Positions 36,277 through 48,300 of a DNA stretch of 64,000 nucleotides are shown here, piece after piece. The stretch covers positions 300,585-364,584 of the forward strand of contig JAXRKP010000171.1 of assembly GCA_037039925.1 (NCBI GenBank), read 5' to 3'. The notes under the pieces are model-generated. The model made no database searches and was not told where the DNA came from. It worked only from the letters and a program-made list of their open reading frames with translations. The stretch is from Doris montereyensis. Its lineage: Eukaryota > Mollusca > Gastropoda > Nudibranchia > Dorididae. The position numbers and the translations under genes were made by a program. Positions within the stretch are counted from its first letter, which is position 1. Each line of letters begins with the position of its first letter.

Positions 36277-38270
36277 TAATATCAAATTTATACAATATCT
36301 TTATCTTTAAGCTCATTCACATTCTTACAGTTTTTTTACAAAACAAATTTTTAGAAATATTTACCATGAAAAACTGATATGAACGCCTTTTTTCGTCATA
36401 TATTCATATTAACAAATTATGCATTCTAATTTAATTAATTGATTACTATTTATTTCTATAATAGTTATATAATAACGTAAATTCTTTATTCCAATGTACA
36501 TAATGTGTATTTTATAGATTGTTGCGATAATAGAAATTTTTTTATTCAATTAAATTGAATCATAGTGTACTTTATTGATTGCACTTGCACTGGTGCGACA
36601 CCATTTGTGTCCTGTGCGTGTTTGACATCTTTTTATCACTTTAACATTGTGTTTGTCATCTAGAGAGAGATAGCAGTAACCGTAATATGTATATGTGTTT
36701 AGTTAAACATGATGAGAGAGAGGTGGCCTACCAAAAGATTTCGTGTACACTCATGTTTAACCCCGGATGAAGTCAAGTACGATTTACTAGGTCGAGCCAG
36801 TACTCAATACAGAGGCTATGCGGGTAGGCATGAACGAAACTATTTCCACTTTTTGATTATGTTTAAGAGAATGCAAATTCTACTCAAAGACTTGAAAACA
36901 ATGACATTTTCACTCATTAAAGGCCACTTTTTGGAAGAAAAATACTCAATTGAAAATGATCTCCGATCATTTCATTTAGTTCCTACATGTAACATATGCT
37001 TGCTCTTACTCTTAGTGGCCTGGCAACAGGTTTTGACACACACATAATGACCAAATCAGAATTATATATTACATGGCAGTGTTTTCTCTTCCATTTTCCT
37101 TTCTTTTATTTGGGGGTGGGGGAGGGAAGAGATACAGACTTTTTATCTTTTGTATCTCCCCTGCTTGAAACTCAGTTTGTATGCATTTTCTTTTGATTTT
37201 CCTTCTTTTTTTAAATGTGTTAATACATAATTTGAGTGTTGAAGGATTTGATATAGTTACGTCAAATCTTAAGTTAATTAAGAACATTCATCATGGAAAG
37301 ATAACAACAAAATTCACATTATTTGTGACTGACAATTGCAACTGATTAGAACAAATTTTAATCTCTGTTATCAGTACATAATTCTTTCATGTAGACTTTG
37401 GCCTACTACTTGATAGTATGTTATCTAGTGACGTCATACTGTCCCCCCCCCCCCACCTCCCAGTTCAGTTGTTAACTTAAGTGCATGGGTCATAGGATAT
37501 TGTGAAACTATCTCATTAAGAGTTCATTGATAATAAGTGAGCCATGTTTAAAAGGTCGCACTTGAAGAGTTAAAGGAACAATCTTTTTTAAGGGCGGGTT
37601 GGGGCATGAACCCACACGACCTTTGGGTTGAGAGGCTGACACGTTGCCTTTATTTTTCCTCTAAATTCCTCCCCAATATGGCTGCATATGGTGGATCAGG
37701 TAGAGATTTTTATGAAACCAACATAATGCGGTCGGCAGGTACCTCTAGTGGGTCTTTTGCTTTCCTTTCACTCTTTCACATGTCTTTCATCTTGTTGTTT
37801 CCTCTGAGATTACCGCGCATGTGATGGATAGGGTACATCGCGATGAAACAAACAAGCAAACAAAGTAATATTAGGGACAATGTCTGCTCCTGGCCTCTAT
37901 CTAAGAAAATCTTTGTTTTTTTGACAATTTACCTACCTCTGTAAATCATTATTGAATTAATTCATTTAGAATTAAAGCTTTTTAATTGTTTTGTGCAATT
38001 TAATTTTTTTGAAGAACATTTGTTGATAATTTAAATTTAAAAAAGGATAGTTTGATAATAATATGGATAATATCACAATAATAAAAAAAGGAGGAGATGA
38101 AGAAGAATGATAAAAGCAATAATATCAATACATGTAATAGTAATGCCGAAAATGTTAATCCTGATGATGATTGTCAAATTAGTAATAATAACATTGATAA
38201 TGATATTGATAAGTATTAATTATAACAATGATGATAATGGTAATAACCATAATAAGTCACCGTTGATAGT
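36277..38270. other. PLPP6 intron, distal part
   Basis: AT-rich DNA. A C run lies at 37443-37454. At about 37570-37830 a segment with a tRNA-like B-box on the minus strand (GTGGGTTCATGCCCC) and a TTTCATCTTG..TTTCCTCT motif shared with 45240-45390 suggests a diverged dispersed repeat. No exon seen. Confidence 0.5.
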
Positions 38271-38272
38271 AA

Positions 38273-38280
38273 TAATAATC

Positions 38281-38325
<45 letters not shown>

Positions 38326-38330
38326 TTGAC
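38273..38330. repeat. ATA trinucleotide microsatellite
   Basis: (AATAAT)n tract about 100 bp before the PLPP6 exon 2 acceptor. Confidence 0.95.
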
Positions 38331-38427
38331 AATAACAACAGCAACAACATAATAATAGTTACATTTTTTACACTATTGAATGCTTGTGTATTGATTTGTT
38401 GTATACCTGTGTCCCTTCCACTTTCAG

Positions 38428-38762
38428 CTCTGATTGTGGATCTCATTGTGGTGTCCACACTCAAAGCCATCTTCCGACGCAGCAGACCAAGCTTCAATCT
38501 GAAGGACATGTTCATCACGCCGTCTGTGGACAAGTTTTCCTTCCCGTCGGGCCATGCCACGCGGGCTGCCATGATGGGCCTGTTCCTGTCCTGTCATATA
38601 TTCACCAATTACGTCTACATCTTTTTCACGTTCATCTGGTCCCTGACCATTTCGATATCCCGTGTACTGTTAGGGCGCCATCACATATTTGACGTTATAT
38701 GCGGTGTTTTATTCGGTATTTTCTTCTTACTACGTATACCTGCATCATCTTTGGATCTCTGA
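38428..38762 (+). CDS. PLPP6: PLPP6-like phosphatase, exon 2 (catalytic core)
   Basis: Encodes residues 102-212 and contains the complete PAP2 catalytic signature. KAIFRRSRP (114-122) fits KX6RP, FPSGH (140-144) fits the PSGH motif, and SRVLLGRHHIFD (179-190) fits SRX5HX3D, with the two catalytic His at 144 and 186. DMFITPSVDKFSFPSGHATR closely follows human PLPP6. Three to four hydrophobic segments are visible. The frame stops at TGA 38762 after LRIPASSLDL, which does not resemble the family. The +1 frame continues as YVYLHHLWISEETCMYYL to TGA at 38814, which fits the usual C-terminal W(L/I)S segment. A 1-base indel near 38720-38735 (TATTTTCTTCTTA) is therefore suspected. Confidence 0.88.
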
Positions 38763-39549
38763 GGAGACTTGCATGTATTATCTGGATTCTTATTTTGGCC
38801 ATGTACATCTATGATAAGATTATTTATTTGTTTATGTCCCCCAATCCCCATTTAAGTTATCAAAGTAAACATTTTAGGTCGGGGCAGCAAAGATGTTTTT
38901 GTTTTTAAATATAAGTATATTTCTGATGTGAATTACACAAGTCTTTGCTTATTGATTTCTAGACATTCTTTTTTATTTTGCTTTTTTTGTTGTTGCCTTT
39001 TCTTTAAAAAAAAAGTCATTCAGATTCAAACTAATTGTATAAACCCCTGTGTGTGCATAAAGAAGTCACAAAGAAATTATGAGCATTACTTTCAACTGCA
39101 TGGCAATACAAGCACTTGTTGTGAATGTCAGAACTCAATTGACTTAGATGTTACCAGAACATTCATAATTATCATAACATAATATATTTTGTGATGGCCC
39201 AGCGACATTTCATGATTATGCAAAGCAGTTCAGCTAGATTTTAAAATATTGCCTGAAAGGAGCACTGAATTTAGAACACTATGTAGTATGACTACTATGA
39301 GAAAATTACTACAAAATGGAATGATCATCGCTTTGACAAATACATTTGCTGCATAACGGAATAACTTTTGGCTTCATATAGGCCTTTTGAAAAGAATGCC
39401 TTCTCAGTGTTTTATGTATAATATAAACTCTTCTACTTGATAATATTGACAGATGCATCCTCTCTTGCTAAATGGGGTTGACATAGAAGGTTTTCCTGAC
39501 ATTAAATGCTTTTCTTGTTATTCATGCAAACCGCTATTAATGCATCCTC

Positions 39550-39702
39550 TTGATCTAGGTACAAATGGGTACAATCACTAGCATAGGAGTAAAACCTGCG
39601 TTAGACTATTGTCATGTCTAGGAGGCGATTATTAAGACCTGTTTCGCTTCAACCTGTGGAAACGGGGTGAGCTCCTGCTCTATGGGCTGTCATGGCCTTT
39701 AC
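39550..39702 (+). mobile_element. SINE fragment, plus orientation
   Basis: Matches the middle and 3' half of the window's tRNA-derived SINE: ACAAATGGGTACAATCACTAG, a diverged GGAGTAAAACCTGCG, GTCTAGGAGGCGATTATT and a final TCATGGCC. The tRNA-like head is missing. Confidence 0.7.
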
Positions 39703-39784
39703 ATGTATTTGAGTGCTATGCCATTGCCATGCTCTAAACAGGCAAAAATTTGCTTGAATGCAGAGGCTGAGAGAGGAGTGAATG

Positions 39785-39813
39785 CACACACACACACACA
39801 CACACACACACAC
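39785..39813. repeat. CA microsatellite
   Basis: (AC)14-15 tract. Confidence 0.95.
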
Positions 39814-40132
39814 CATGTGACACATCATTGGCAGCTTCTCGACCTGGTCATAGAATGGTTGGATTTCCATAGACAGCACCTTCCTTCTATGTCACAGGGA
39901 CTTGGCTTACTTGGATTGCTATGTGATGTTCATTTATTTTCATGCTTTACATTTATGCCACAGTTTAGATATATGTACCTGAAATGGAATGTAGAAGTAG
40001 AAGAATGCTCAGAGGGTAAGATGTACATTTAAAAAAAAAAAAATGTTTTGCACAGGTTTGTTTGTAATCATTCTCTGAGTATTGCGATGTGGTTAACCCT
40101 TTCCTGCCTAAGGGCCCTCCACAATTCTAGTT

Positions 40133-40574
40133 TGTGTGCCTAAGCCCTCACTTCCTATTCAGTCTGTGTGCCTAAGCCCTCACTTCCTATTCAGTCTGTG
40201 TGTTCCTAAGCCCTCACTTCCTATTCAGTCTGTGTGTCCCTAAGCCCTCACTTCCTATTCAGTCTGTGTGTCCCTAAGCCCTCACTTCCTATTCAGTCTG
40301 TGTGAGCCTAAGCCCTCACTTCCTATTCAGTCTGTGTGTCCCTAAGCCTCACTTTCTATTCAGTCTGTGTGAGCCTAAGCCCTCACTTCCTATTCAGTCT
40401 GTGTGTCCCTAAGCCCTCACTTCCTATTCAATCTGTGTGTCCCTAAGCCCTCACTTCCTATTCAGTCTGTGTGAGCCCCTCACTTCCTATTCAGTCTGTG
40501 GGAGCCTAAGCCCTCACTTCCTATTCAGTCTGTGTGTGCCTAAGCCCTCACTTCCTATTCAGTCTGTGTGGGCC
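40133..40574. repeat. 33-bp minisatellite inside the piggyBac-like element
   Basis: About thirteen units, CCTAAGCCCTCACTTCC then TATTCAGTCTGTGTGT. GTGTGTCC, GTGAGCC and GTGTGCC variants mark the joints; one unit is shortened (near 40472). Confidence 0.93.
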
Positions 40575-40967
40575 TAAGCAAAGGGACACAACTTTTATGA
40601 AAAGTAAACCCGTCTCACTTAAAATTTATTTTACATTTAAACATCTTTCAATTTCAATGAAGAAATTATAATAAGCTAGGAAAAGAAAACAAGCTTTTAG
40701 AAAATATATTTCATATAATCATTATGGGCTTTTAATTGTCAGTGAGTAGGGCATGATAAATTCATTGAAAATAATAGCATCGCATTGTTTACAATCGCCA
40801 TAAGTAAAAAACGAAGCAGATAAAAATATGCGTATTTTTTCACAAAAGAACGGAAATCTTGCACATCGCGAGATTGCCAGTTCAAATCTACATACACTGC
40901 GATATCTTGTTGTTATGCGAATACAAAGACGAACAGTAAGTGAGTGTCGCATTAGGGCACTTAAGCC

Positions 40968-41066
40968 ATCGAGGCTGATGTCGCAATCGGTCACAGTAGG
41001 CGTCGAGGCTGATGTCGCAATCGGTCACAGTAGGCATCGAGGCTGATGTCGCATTCGGTCGCAGTA
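40968..41066. repeat. 34-bp repeat near right end of the piggyBac-like element
   Basis: Just under three copies of TCGAGGCTGATGTCGCAATC then GGTCACAGTAGGCA. It is CpG-containing, unlike the surrounding AT-rich DNA. Confidence 0.88.
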
Positions 41067-41082
41067 GACAGGAAAGGGTTAA

Positions 41083-42248
41083 AGAAAATGTTTTTGTCAT
41101 CTTTTGTTCAAATGAATTTTTATATTTTTGTCTTTCACGCCTTCTTTCTTACGTTTATCTGTAAATTAATTCCATGTCATATATATATATATTTCTGAGC
41201 CTGCTGATCCTGAAAGGGGTAAATTTCTTCAATGCAAAAGTCAAAGTGTCATGTTGTCGGTCTATTAAACAATTTTTTTTGATTACATTTTCTGAAGTGA
41301 TGAATTTGACATGAGTGCTGTGGACGCACAAATTCTCACTGTTGTGAACATTATTCATGTTGCCATAGTAACCAAGATGAAAGTAGATTGTGTGTTTTTT
41401 TTTTGGGGGGGGGTTTTCATGTGTCAAATCTATCAGTGGTGGTTGTTCAAGCCAAAGTAATAAAATTTGTTATGTCTGAACCGTCAATCCTTCGTTATGA
41501 TGATTTATTTTTTGTTACAATTGAATGTGCTTTCTACAGTGCTTAATCTTAAAATACTGTCGTATTGTTTTACAAATCCATTACAGCATTTATATTTATT
41601 TTTCTTATTTTATGGATTTTATAATACATGATTGACGCTTAAACGCTAGGAGAAATGTCATAATTGAAAGAGTCATTTCAATAGTGTGCCCAAGTTACAA
41701 TCGTGTCATTTAGAAAAAATGGAAAAAACAATATTTGGAAATTCCAAGTTTCAGACTTAAAAATGTGATGTATTGTCAATGTCATCATATCACTTTCATA
41801 CTTTTCTAAAAGCGTGATTTCTTTTTTTATTCTCTTTTATTCCAAAAAAATGGACATAGGAATAGGCACACTATTGAAATGACCTCTTCAATTACAAACA
41901 TGCCAAAGAAATAAAAGAAAAATTGTTGTTTTATTTCACGTATGACCCTAGTGTTTTCTCACAATCGTGTCGTCAAAGTTTGTTCATATGCCTGTAGCCA
42001 TGTGAATTGTGAGGATTTTCACCCAGATTTTTCATTGATTTCTTTTAGATGTGAAATAGACTTTGTAATTTACATTTACATGTACATCTGATTTACAGTT
42101 CACTTTCAGACAAAACGTTTCGCCAATCGTGGCTTGAAATGCACCTCAATTGGATGTCTCGTTGTTTGGTGTGTGACATGAAACATGTATTGTAGTTTGA
42201 TTAATTTATTCTGACGTGTAACTTAGTTTTTACTTTATAAACCATGTG
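41083..42248. other. Spacer with a foldback element
   Basis: AT-rich, no exon seen. An AATAAA occurs at 41459-41464. The foldback element at 41662-41893 is listed separately. Confidence 0.5.
41662..41893. mobile_element. Foldback/MITE-like element, 29-bp inverted ends
   Basis: The left arm (41662-41690, AATTGAAAGAGTCATTTCAA...) and right arm (41865-41893) are reverse complements over 29 bp with two mismatches; both contain TCATTTCAATAGTGTGCC. The interior of about 174 bp is AT-rich and non-coding. No clear target duplication; TA and AC flank the arms. Superfamily unassigned. Confidence 0.65.
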
Positions 42249-42661
42249 AAGGGTTCCATCACAAAATAGGATATAGACCAATGTGGAAAGAAAAGGAGGT
42301 AATTCCCCTGTGTTTCATTTTTAAATATGTACCCTCAGCAGTTTTCTTTTTTTTTCATGCAATGCGACATGCTAAGTTCACTTCAGCGTGACAATTTGAC
42401 GTATCGTTACAAAACACAAAGTACACCAATTACATATCGCGATATACGCACATTTGGTCAATCAGAACTCGTCAAATGACCAACATCCAGACACACTCAG
42501 GTTTATCTGTAAAAAAGGAGGACAATATTAATATTATCCTTGGCTGTTGCTAAGGCTGCAAACGTAGTAGCTTCATTTTCACCTTGATTTTTTCTACAGT
42601 GACACCACATTCAACGTACAAAATAGGCAGGACCTCCATATAATCTCTAGCCGACATTTGA

Positions 42662-43212
42662 GTGGCACTGATCACTCCCTACTCGTTCTCACTGCTCATG
42701 ATGATTTGTGGCACTGATTCCTCCCTACTCGTTCTCACTGCTCATGATGATTTGTGGCACTGATTCACTCCTACTCGTTCTCACTGCTCATGATGATTTG
42801 TGGCACTGATTCACTCCCTACTCGTTCTCACTGCTCATGATGATTTGTGGCACTGATTCACTCCCTACTCGTTCTCACTGCCCATGATGATTTGTGGCAC
42901 TGATTCACTCCCTACTCGTTCTCACTGCTCATGATGATTTGTGGCACTGATTCACTCCCTACTCGTTCTCACTGCTCATGATGATTTGTGGCACTGATTC
43001 ACTCCCTCGTTCTCACTGCCCTTGATGATTTGTGGCACTGATTCACTCCCTACTCGTTCTCACTGCTGATGATTTGTGGCACTGATTCACCCTACTCATT
43101 CTCACTGCCCATTATGATTTGTGGCACTAATTCACTCCCTACTCGTTCTCACTGCTGATGATTTGTGGCACTGATTCACTCCCTACTCGTTCTCACTGCT
43201 CATGATGATTTT
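42662..43212. repeat. 47-bp minisatellite
   Basis: About twelve units, GATGATTTGTGGCACTGATT then CACTCCCTACTCGTTCTCAC then TGCTCAT. A few units are shortened, for example CTGCTGATGATT, which has lost CAT-containing bases. Confidence 0.94.
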
Positions 43213-44245
43213 GGGTTTTTAGTGACGCACTAAAATCATTTTCGTTTTTTCCCCCAACGCATGCGCTCAATGTCACCATGTGAATTGGGATCTTGCAATC
43301 CAAAATGTTTGGTGCAAAACTTTGGTCAAACTCAAATGTTATTTTTGATGTCATGTTTAAATTCTGCGATACAAATTATTACCCCTGGTTTGGGAAGGAT
43401 TCTCAATGTTTAACTTAATTTAGTTTTGTAATTTTCCGTCTGGAGCTGAGAAGTTGTAAGTAAAGCCAACGCACACAGTTCCTCTATTTTTCTATAAGGG
43501 GAATCAATCACATGTGTGTCTTGATGAATATTAGGCACTACGATTGCAATGTCTTCTCTCCCAAAGTCGCATAGGAAAGTCAGTGAGACAATGAAGCCAC
43601 TGCGTTTGCAGCCTAATGCTCTGATTTTTGTTTTACTTTCTTTCTTTTCTGCATTTTTTGTCACTGAATTACACCATGAATGTGTTTGATTTATTCTATT
43701 TTGTTTGCAATATGTTTTCTTCTTTTTTTATTTCTAGGAAGTGTGATTATTATTATTTAGATTTTTTTTTTAATTTATAAAGTTTCCATTTTTACAGAAA
43801 ATTGATTTTGCTTGAATCATTCTTTTTTTGTGAGCCTGATTAAGCCTATGACACATCAATAGATGACTTCATCTTATAATTACTTTCACAATGACTGTAA
43901 AATATCAAAGCTGATATAGTTTTTCAGCCGTTTCCTTTTTCTTTAAAACTTCCATAAAGTTACCTTTGCAGTATCAATATATCATTTCGATTTAATTACA
44001 TGGGTAATGAATGTAAAAGCTAAACAAGATGTAGTTGTAATGTAACCGTGTAACCTCAGTATTGCTGAAAGATTTGTTTTTCAAGGGATAATTATGTATT
44101 ACATGTACTTTCATGTTTTCTAGATCATTTTGTGAAGAACACACATAATGGACGGTGGAAATTGCAAACCATGTAAGCATATTGTCGTGGCACAATGAGG
44201 CAGACAATACTTTACACTATTGCAGGTCGGTGCGGCCACTGCTGT

Positions 44246-44430
44246 GCTTTTGACCTCGCCCAATGAATGCATGCCCCCGTGGCTTTTGACCTCGTCCAAT
44301 GAATGCATGCCCCGTGGCTTTTGACCTCGCCCAATGAATGCATGCCCCCGTGGCTTTTGACCTCGCCCAATGAATGCATGCCCCCGTGGCTTTTGACCTC
44401 GCCCAATGAATGCATGCCCCCGTGGCTTTT
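44246..44430. repeat. 36-bp minisatellite
   Basis: About five units, GCTTTTGACCTCGCCCAATG then AATGCATGCCCCCGTG. Because 36 is a multiple of 3, every frame gives a false repeat peptide. One unit has CCCC instead of CCCCC, shifting the frame. Confidence 0.93.
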
Positions 44431-45239
44431 GTTTTCTGATCACAGCCTTTTGTGTTTGCAGGCACAGGCATTTTGTCATTTGATCTTTAAAATGTGTCAT
44501 TTTTTATGCTTGTATTTAGTTGTTGTTTTGTATCAAATGTTTGCTTGGAAGTTAATTTAAAGAAAAATGTTTCTGAATTGAATGCAAAAAGAATTTTGAT
44601 TTGATTTTACCCACATCCTCAACTAAGGTGATCTCAGTGGTTTTGGTAGGATTAAAAAATTTTTTTTTTACTTGGGCTTCCATGTAAATAACCGTGCCCA
44701 TCTTATGATATAGGATAAAAATCTCCAATCTGTCTGACATTTCAATGTCGACTACGGCAAACGAACAGGAAAAGGGGTCCATAATATAGTGTTCATGCTC
44801 TACTGTAAAATTTTAATTCTTAGATTAGCACATATTATTTTGTCTGATTTAAGTTCTTATCACTGTTAAATATCCTTTATCATGTATATGTCACATTAAG
44901 ATAAAAATTGTTCATCTGACAAATCATGATTATGAGTAACACAATTGTTTTACAAATACTTTTTTTTCATCTCAAGACATTGGATATGTTTTGATATACC
45001 CGGTATAGCATTTTGTGATGGAACCCTTATGTGTAACGTTACAACACAGTTTTTGCTGTATAAACCAGTATGACATTGACACTCCTAATTGTGTTTGTTA
45101 TTTCAACCTTGTTGTTATTGTTGTTGATGTTTCTTCTTCTTCTTGTTGTTGCTAGTTAACACTGCAAGTCATTATAACTGAGCGTTTTCACCACTACCAT
45201 AATATTAATATTATCATAGTTGTTCTTTCACTTTTCACC

Positions 45240-45389
45240 AGTTGGGTGGGTGCTACTGGTAGGTCCTACTTCTTTCCTTTCCTTCTTTCACTTATCTTTC
45301 ATCTTGCCATTTCCTCTTGATGCATCCTGAGGCGGGCGGTTAGCGGGGCTTCTGGTAGGTCCTACTTCTTTCCTTTTTTTTCTTTCACA
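45240..45389. repeat. Duplicated dispersed-repeat fragment
   Basis: The segment GGTAGGTCCTACTTCTTTCC occurs at about 45260 and again at about 45353. A related reverse-complement stretch occurs at 56225-56260 (GGAAAGAAGTAGGACC), and a looser match at 37750-37810. This suggests an old interspersed repeat family. It lies directly before the 56-bp array. Confidence 0.55.
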
Positions 45390-48300
45390 ACCTCTACTAT
45401 GTTGTCTGGCCTTCAAAGAAAAGTGTCATACAAACTCAAACCACACTCTCTACTATGTTGTCTGGTCATAAAAGAAAAGTGTCATATGAACTCAAACCAC
45501 ACTCTCTACTATGTTGTCTGGTCATAAAAGAAAAGTGTCATACAAACTCAAACCACTCTCTCTACTATGTTGTCTGGTCATCAAAGAAAAGTGTCATACA
45601 AACTCAAACCACACTCTCTACTATGTTGTCTGGTCATCAAAGAAAAGTGTCATATGAACTCAAACCACACTCTCTACTATGTTGTCTGGCCATGAAAGAA
45701 AAGTGTCATATGAACTCAAACCACACTCTGTACTATGTTGTCTGGCCATGAAAGAAAAGTGTCATATGAACTCAAACCACACTCTCTACTATGTTGTCTG
45801 GTCATCAAAGAAAATTGTCATATGAACTCAAACCACACTCTCTACTATGTTGTCTGGTCATCAAAGAAAAGTGTCATATGAACTCAAACCACCACTATGC
45901 TGTCTGGCCTCTACTAAACCACACTCTCTACTTGTCTGGTCATCAAAGAAAAGTGTCATATGAACTCAAACCACACTCTCTACTATGTTGTCTGGCCATT
46001 CAAAGAAAAGTGTCATATGAACTCAAACCACACTCTCTACTATGCTGTCTGGCTCATCAAAGAAAAGTGTCATATGAACTCAAACCACACTCTCTACTAT
46101 GTTGTCTGGTCATCAAAGAAAAGTGTCATATGAACTCAAACCACACTCTCTACTATGTTGTCTGGTCATCAAAGAAAAGTGTCATATGAACTCAAACCAC
46201 ACTCTCTACTATGTTGTCTGGTCATCAAAGAAAAGTGTCATATGAACTCAAACCACACTCTCTACTATGTTGTCTGGCCATCAAAGAAAAGTGTCATATG
46301 AACTCAAACCACTCTCTACTATGTTGTCTGGCCTTCATCAAAATATGAAAAGTGTCATATGAACTCAAACCACACTCTCTACTATGTTGTCTGGTCATCA
46401 AAGAAAAGTGTCATATGAACTCAAACCACACTCTCTACTATGTTGTCTGGTCATCAAAAAAAAGTGTCATATGAACTCAAACCACACTCTCTACTATGTT
46501 GTCTGGCCATCAAAGAAAAGTGTCATATGAACTCAAACCACACTCTCTACTATGTTGTCTGGTCATCAAAGAAAAGTGTCATATGAACTCAAACCACACT
46601 CTCTACTATGTTGTCTGGTCATCAAAGAAAAGTGTCATATGAACTCAAACCACACTCTCTACTATGTTGTCTGGTCATCAAAGAAAAGTGTCATATGAAC
46701 TCAAACCACACTCTCTACTATGTTGTCTGGTCATCAAAGAAAAGTGTCATATGAACTCAAACCACACTCTCTACTATGTTGTCTGGTCATCAAAGAAAAG
46801 TGTCATACAAACTCAAACCACACTCTCTACTATGTTGTCTGGTCATCAAAGAAAAGTGTCAGTGTCATACAAACTCAAACCACACTCTCTACTATGTTGT
46901 CTGGTCATCAAAGAAAAGGTCATACAAACTAAACCACACTCTCTACTATGTTGTCTGGCCTTCAAAGAAAAGTGTCATATGAACTCAAACCACACTCTCT
47001 ACTATGTTGTCTGGTCATCAAAGAAAAAGTGTCATATGAACTCAAACCACACTCTCTACTATGTTGTCTGGTCATCAAAGAAAAGTGTCATACAAACTCA
47101 AACCACACTCTCTACTATGTTGTCTGGTCATCAAAGAAAAGTGTCATATGAACTCAAACCACACTCTCTACTATGTTGTCTGGTCATCAAAGAAAAGTGT
47201 CATATGAACTCAAACCACACTCTCTACTATGCTGTCTGGTCACTATGTTGTCTGGTCCATCAAAGAAAAGTGTCATATGAACTCAAACCACACTCTCTAC
47301 TATGTTGTCTGGTCATAAAGAAAAGTGTCATATGAACTCAAACCACACTCTCTACTATGTTGTCTGGTATCAAAGAAAAGTGTCTATGAACTCAAACCAC
47401 ACTCTCTACTATGTTGTCTGGTCATCAAAGAAAAGTGTCATATGAACTCAAACCACACTCTCTACTATGTTGTCTGGCCATGAAAGAAAAGTGTCATACA
47501 AACTCAAACCACACTCTCTACTATGTTGTCTGGTCATCAAAGAAAAGTGTCATACAAACTCAAACCACACTCTCTACTATGTTGTCTGGTCATCAAAGAA
47601 AAGTGTCATATGAACTCAAACCACACTCTCTACTATGTTGTCTGGTCATCAAAGAAAAGTGTCATATGAACTCAAACCACACTCTCTACTATGTTGTCTG
47701 GTCATCAAAGAAAAGTGTCATATGAACTCAAACCACACTCTCTACTATGTTGTCTGGTCATCAAAGAAAAGTGTCATATGAACTCAAACCACACTCTCTA
47801 CTATGTTGTCTGGTCATCAAAGAAAAGTGTCATATGAACTCAAACCACACTCTCTACTATGTTGTCTGGTCATCAAAGAAAAGTGTCATATGAACTCAAA
47901 CCACACTCTCTACTATGTTGTCTGGTCATCAAAGAAAAGTGTCATATGAAACTAAACATATGAACTCACTTCTACTATGTTGTCTGTCATCAAAGAAAAG
48001 TGTCATATGAACTCAAACCACTCTCTCTACTATGAAAAAGTGTCATATGAACTCAAACCACACTCTCTCTACTATGTTGTCTGGTCATCAAAGAAAAGTG
48101 TCATATGAACTCAAACCACACTCTCTACTATGTTGTCTGGTCATCAAAGAAAAGTGTCATATGAACTCAAACCACACTCTCTACTATGTTGTCTGGTCAT
48201 CAAAGAAAAGTGTCATATGAACTCAAACCACACTCTCTACTATGTTGTCTGGTCATCAAAGAAAAGTGTCATATGAACTCAAACCACACTCTCTACTATG

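Larger units (their letters stand above)
38815..40092 (+). other. Downstream region of PLPP6 (probable 3' UTR and flank)
   Basis: AT-rich, no other exon seen. Contains a partial SINE (39550-39702) and a CA microsatellite (39785-39813). No polyadenylation site could be fixed confidently. Confidence 0.5.
40097..41078. mobile_element. piggyBac-like non-autonomous element carrying minisatellites
   Basis: The left end CCCTTTCCTGCCT and right end AGACAGGAAAGGG are inverted repeats with one mismatch. Each is flanked by TTAA (40093-40096 and 41079-41082), the diagnostic target duplication of piggyBac-type transposons. The 982-bp interior has no transposase. It holds a 33-bp minisatellite, a unique AT-rich section with a short minus frame, and a 34-bp repeat near the right end. 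Confidence 0.8.
42249..45028. mobile_element. Candidate 2.8 kb inverted-repeat element with 5-bp duplication
   Basis: The perfect 19-bp ends AAGGGTTCCATCACAAAAT (42249) and its reverse complement (45010-45028) are both flanked by ATGTG (42244-42248 and 45029-45033), which looks like a target-site duplication. The interior holds two unrelated minisatellites (47-bp and 36-bp) and no recognisable transposase; the minus frames at 43410-43664, 43992-44207 and 44552-44782 are unassigned. Fits a non-autonomous DNA transposon, but chance inverted repeats cannot be excluded. Confidence 0.5.

Noticed and set aside
36709..37047. 112-codon plus frame in the PLPP6 intron
   Set aside because: No domain, no splice support, AT-rich; likely chance.
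38384..38692. 102-codon plus frame over PLPP6 exon 2
   Set aside because: Shadow frame; the overlapping frame carries all PAP2 catalytic motifs.
46664..47335. 223-codon plus frame and many similar frames at 45.4-54.3 kb
   Set aside because: They are frame rotations through the 56-bp tandem unit; ends are set by the TATGA/TACAA variants, not by gene signals.
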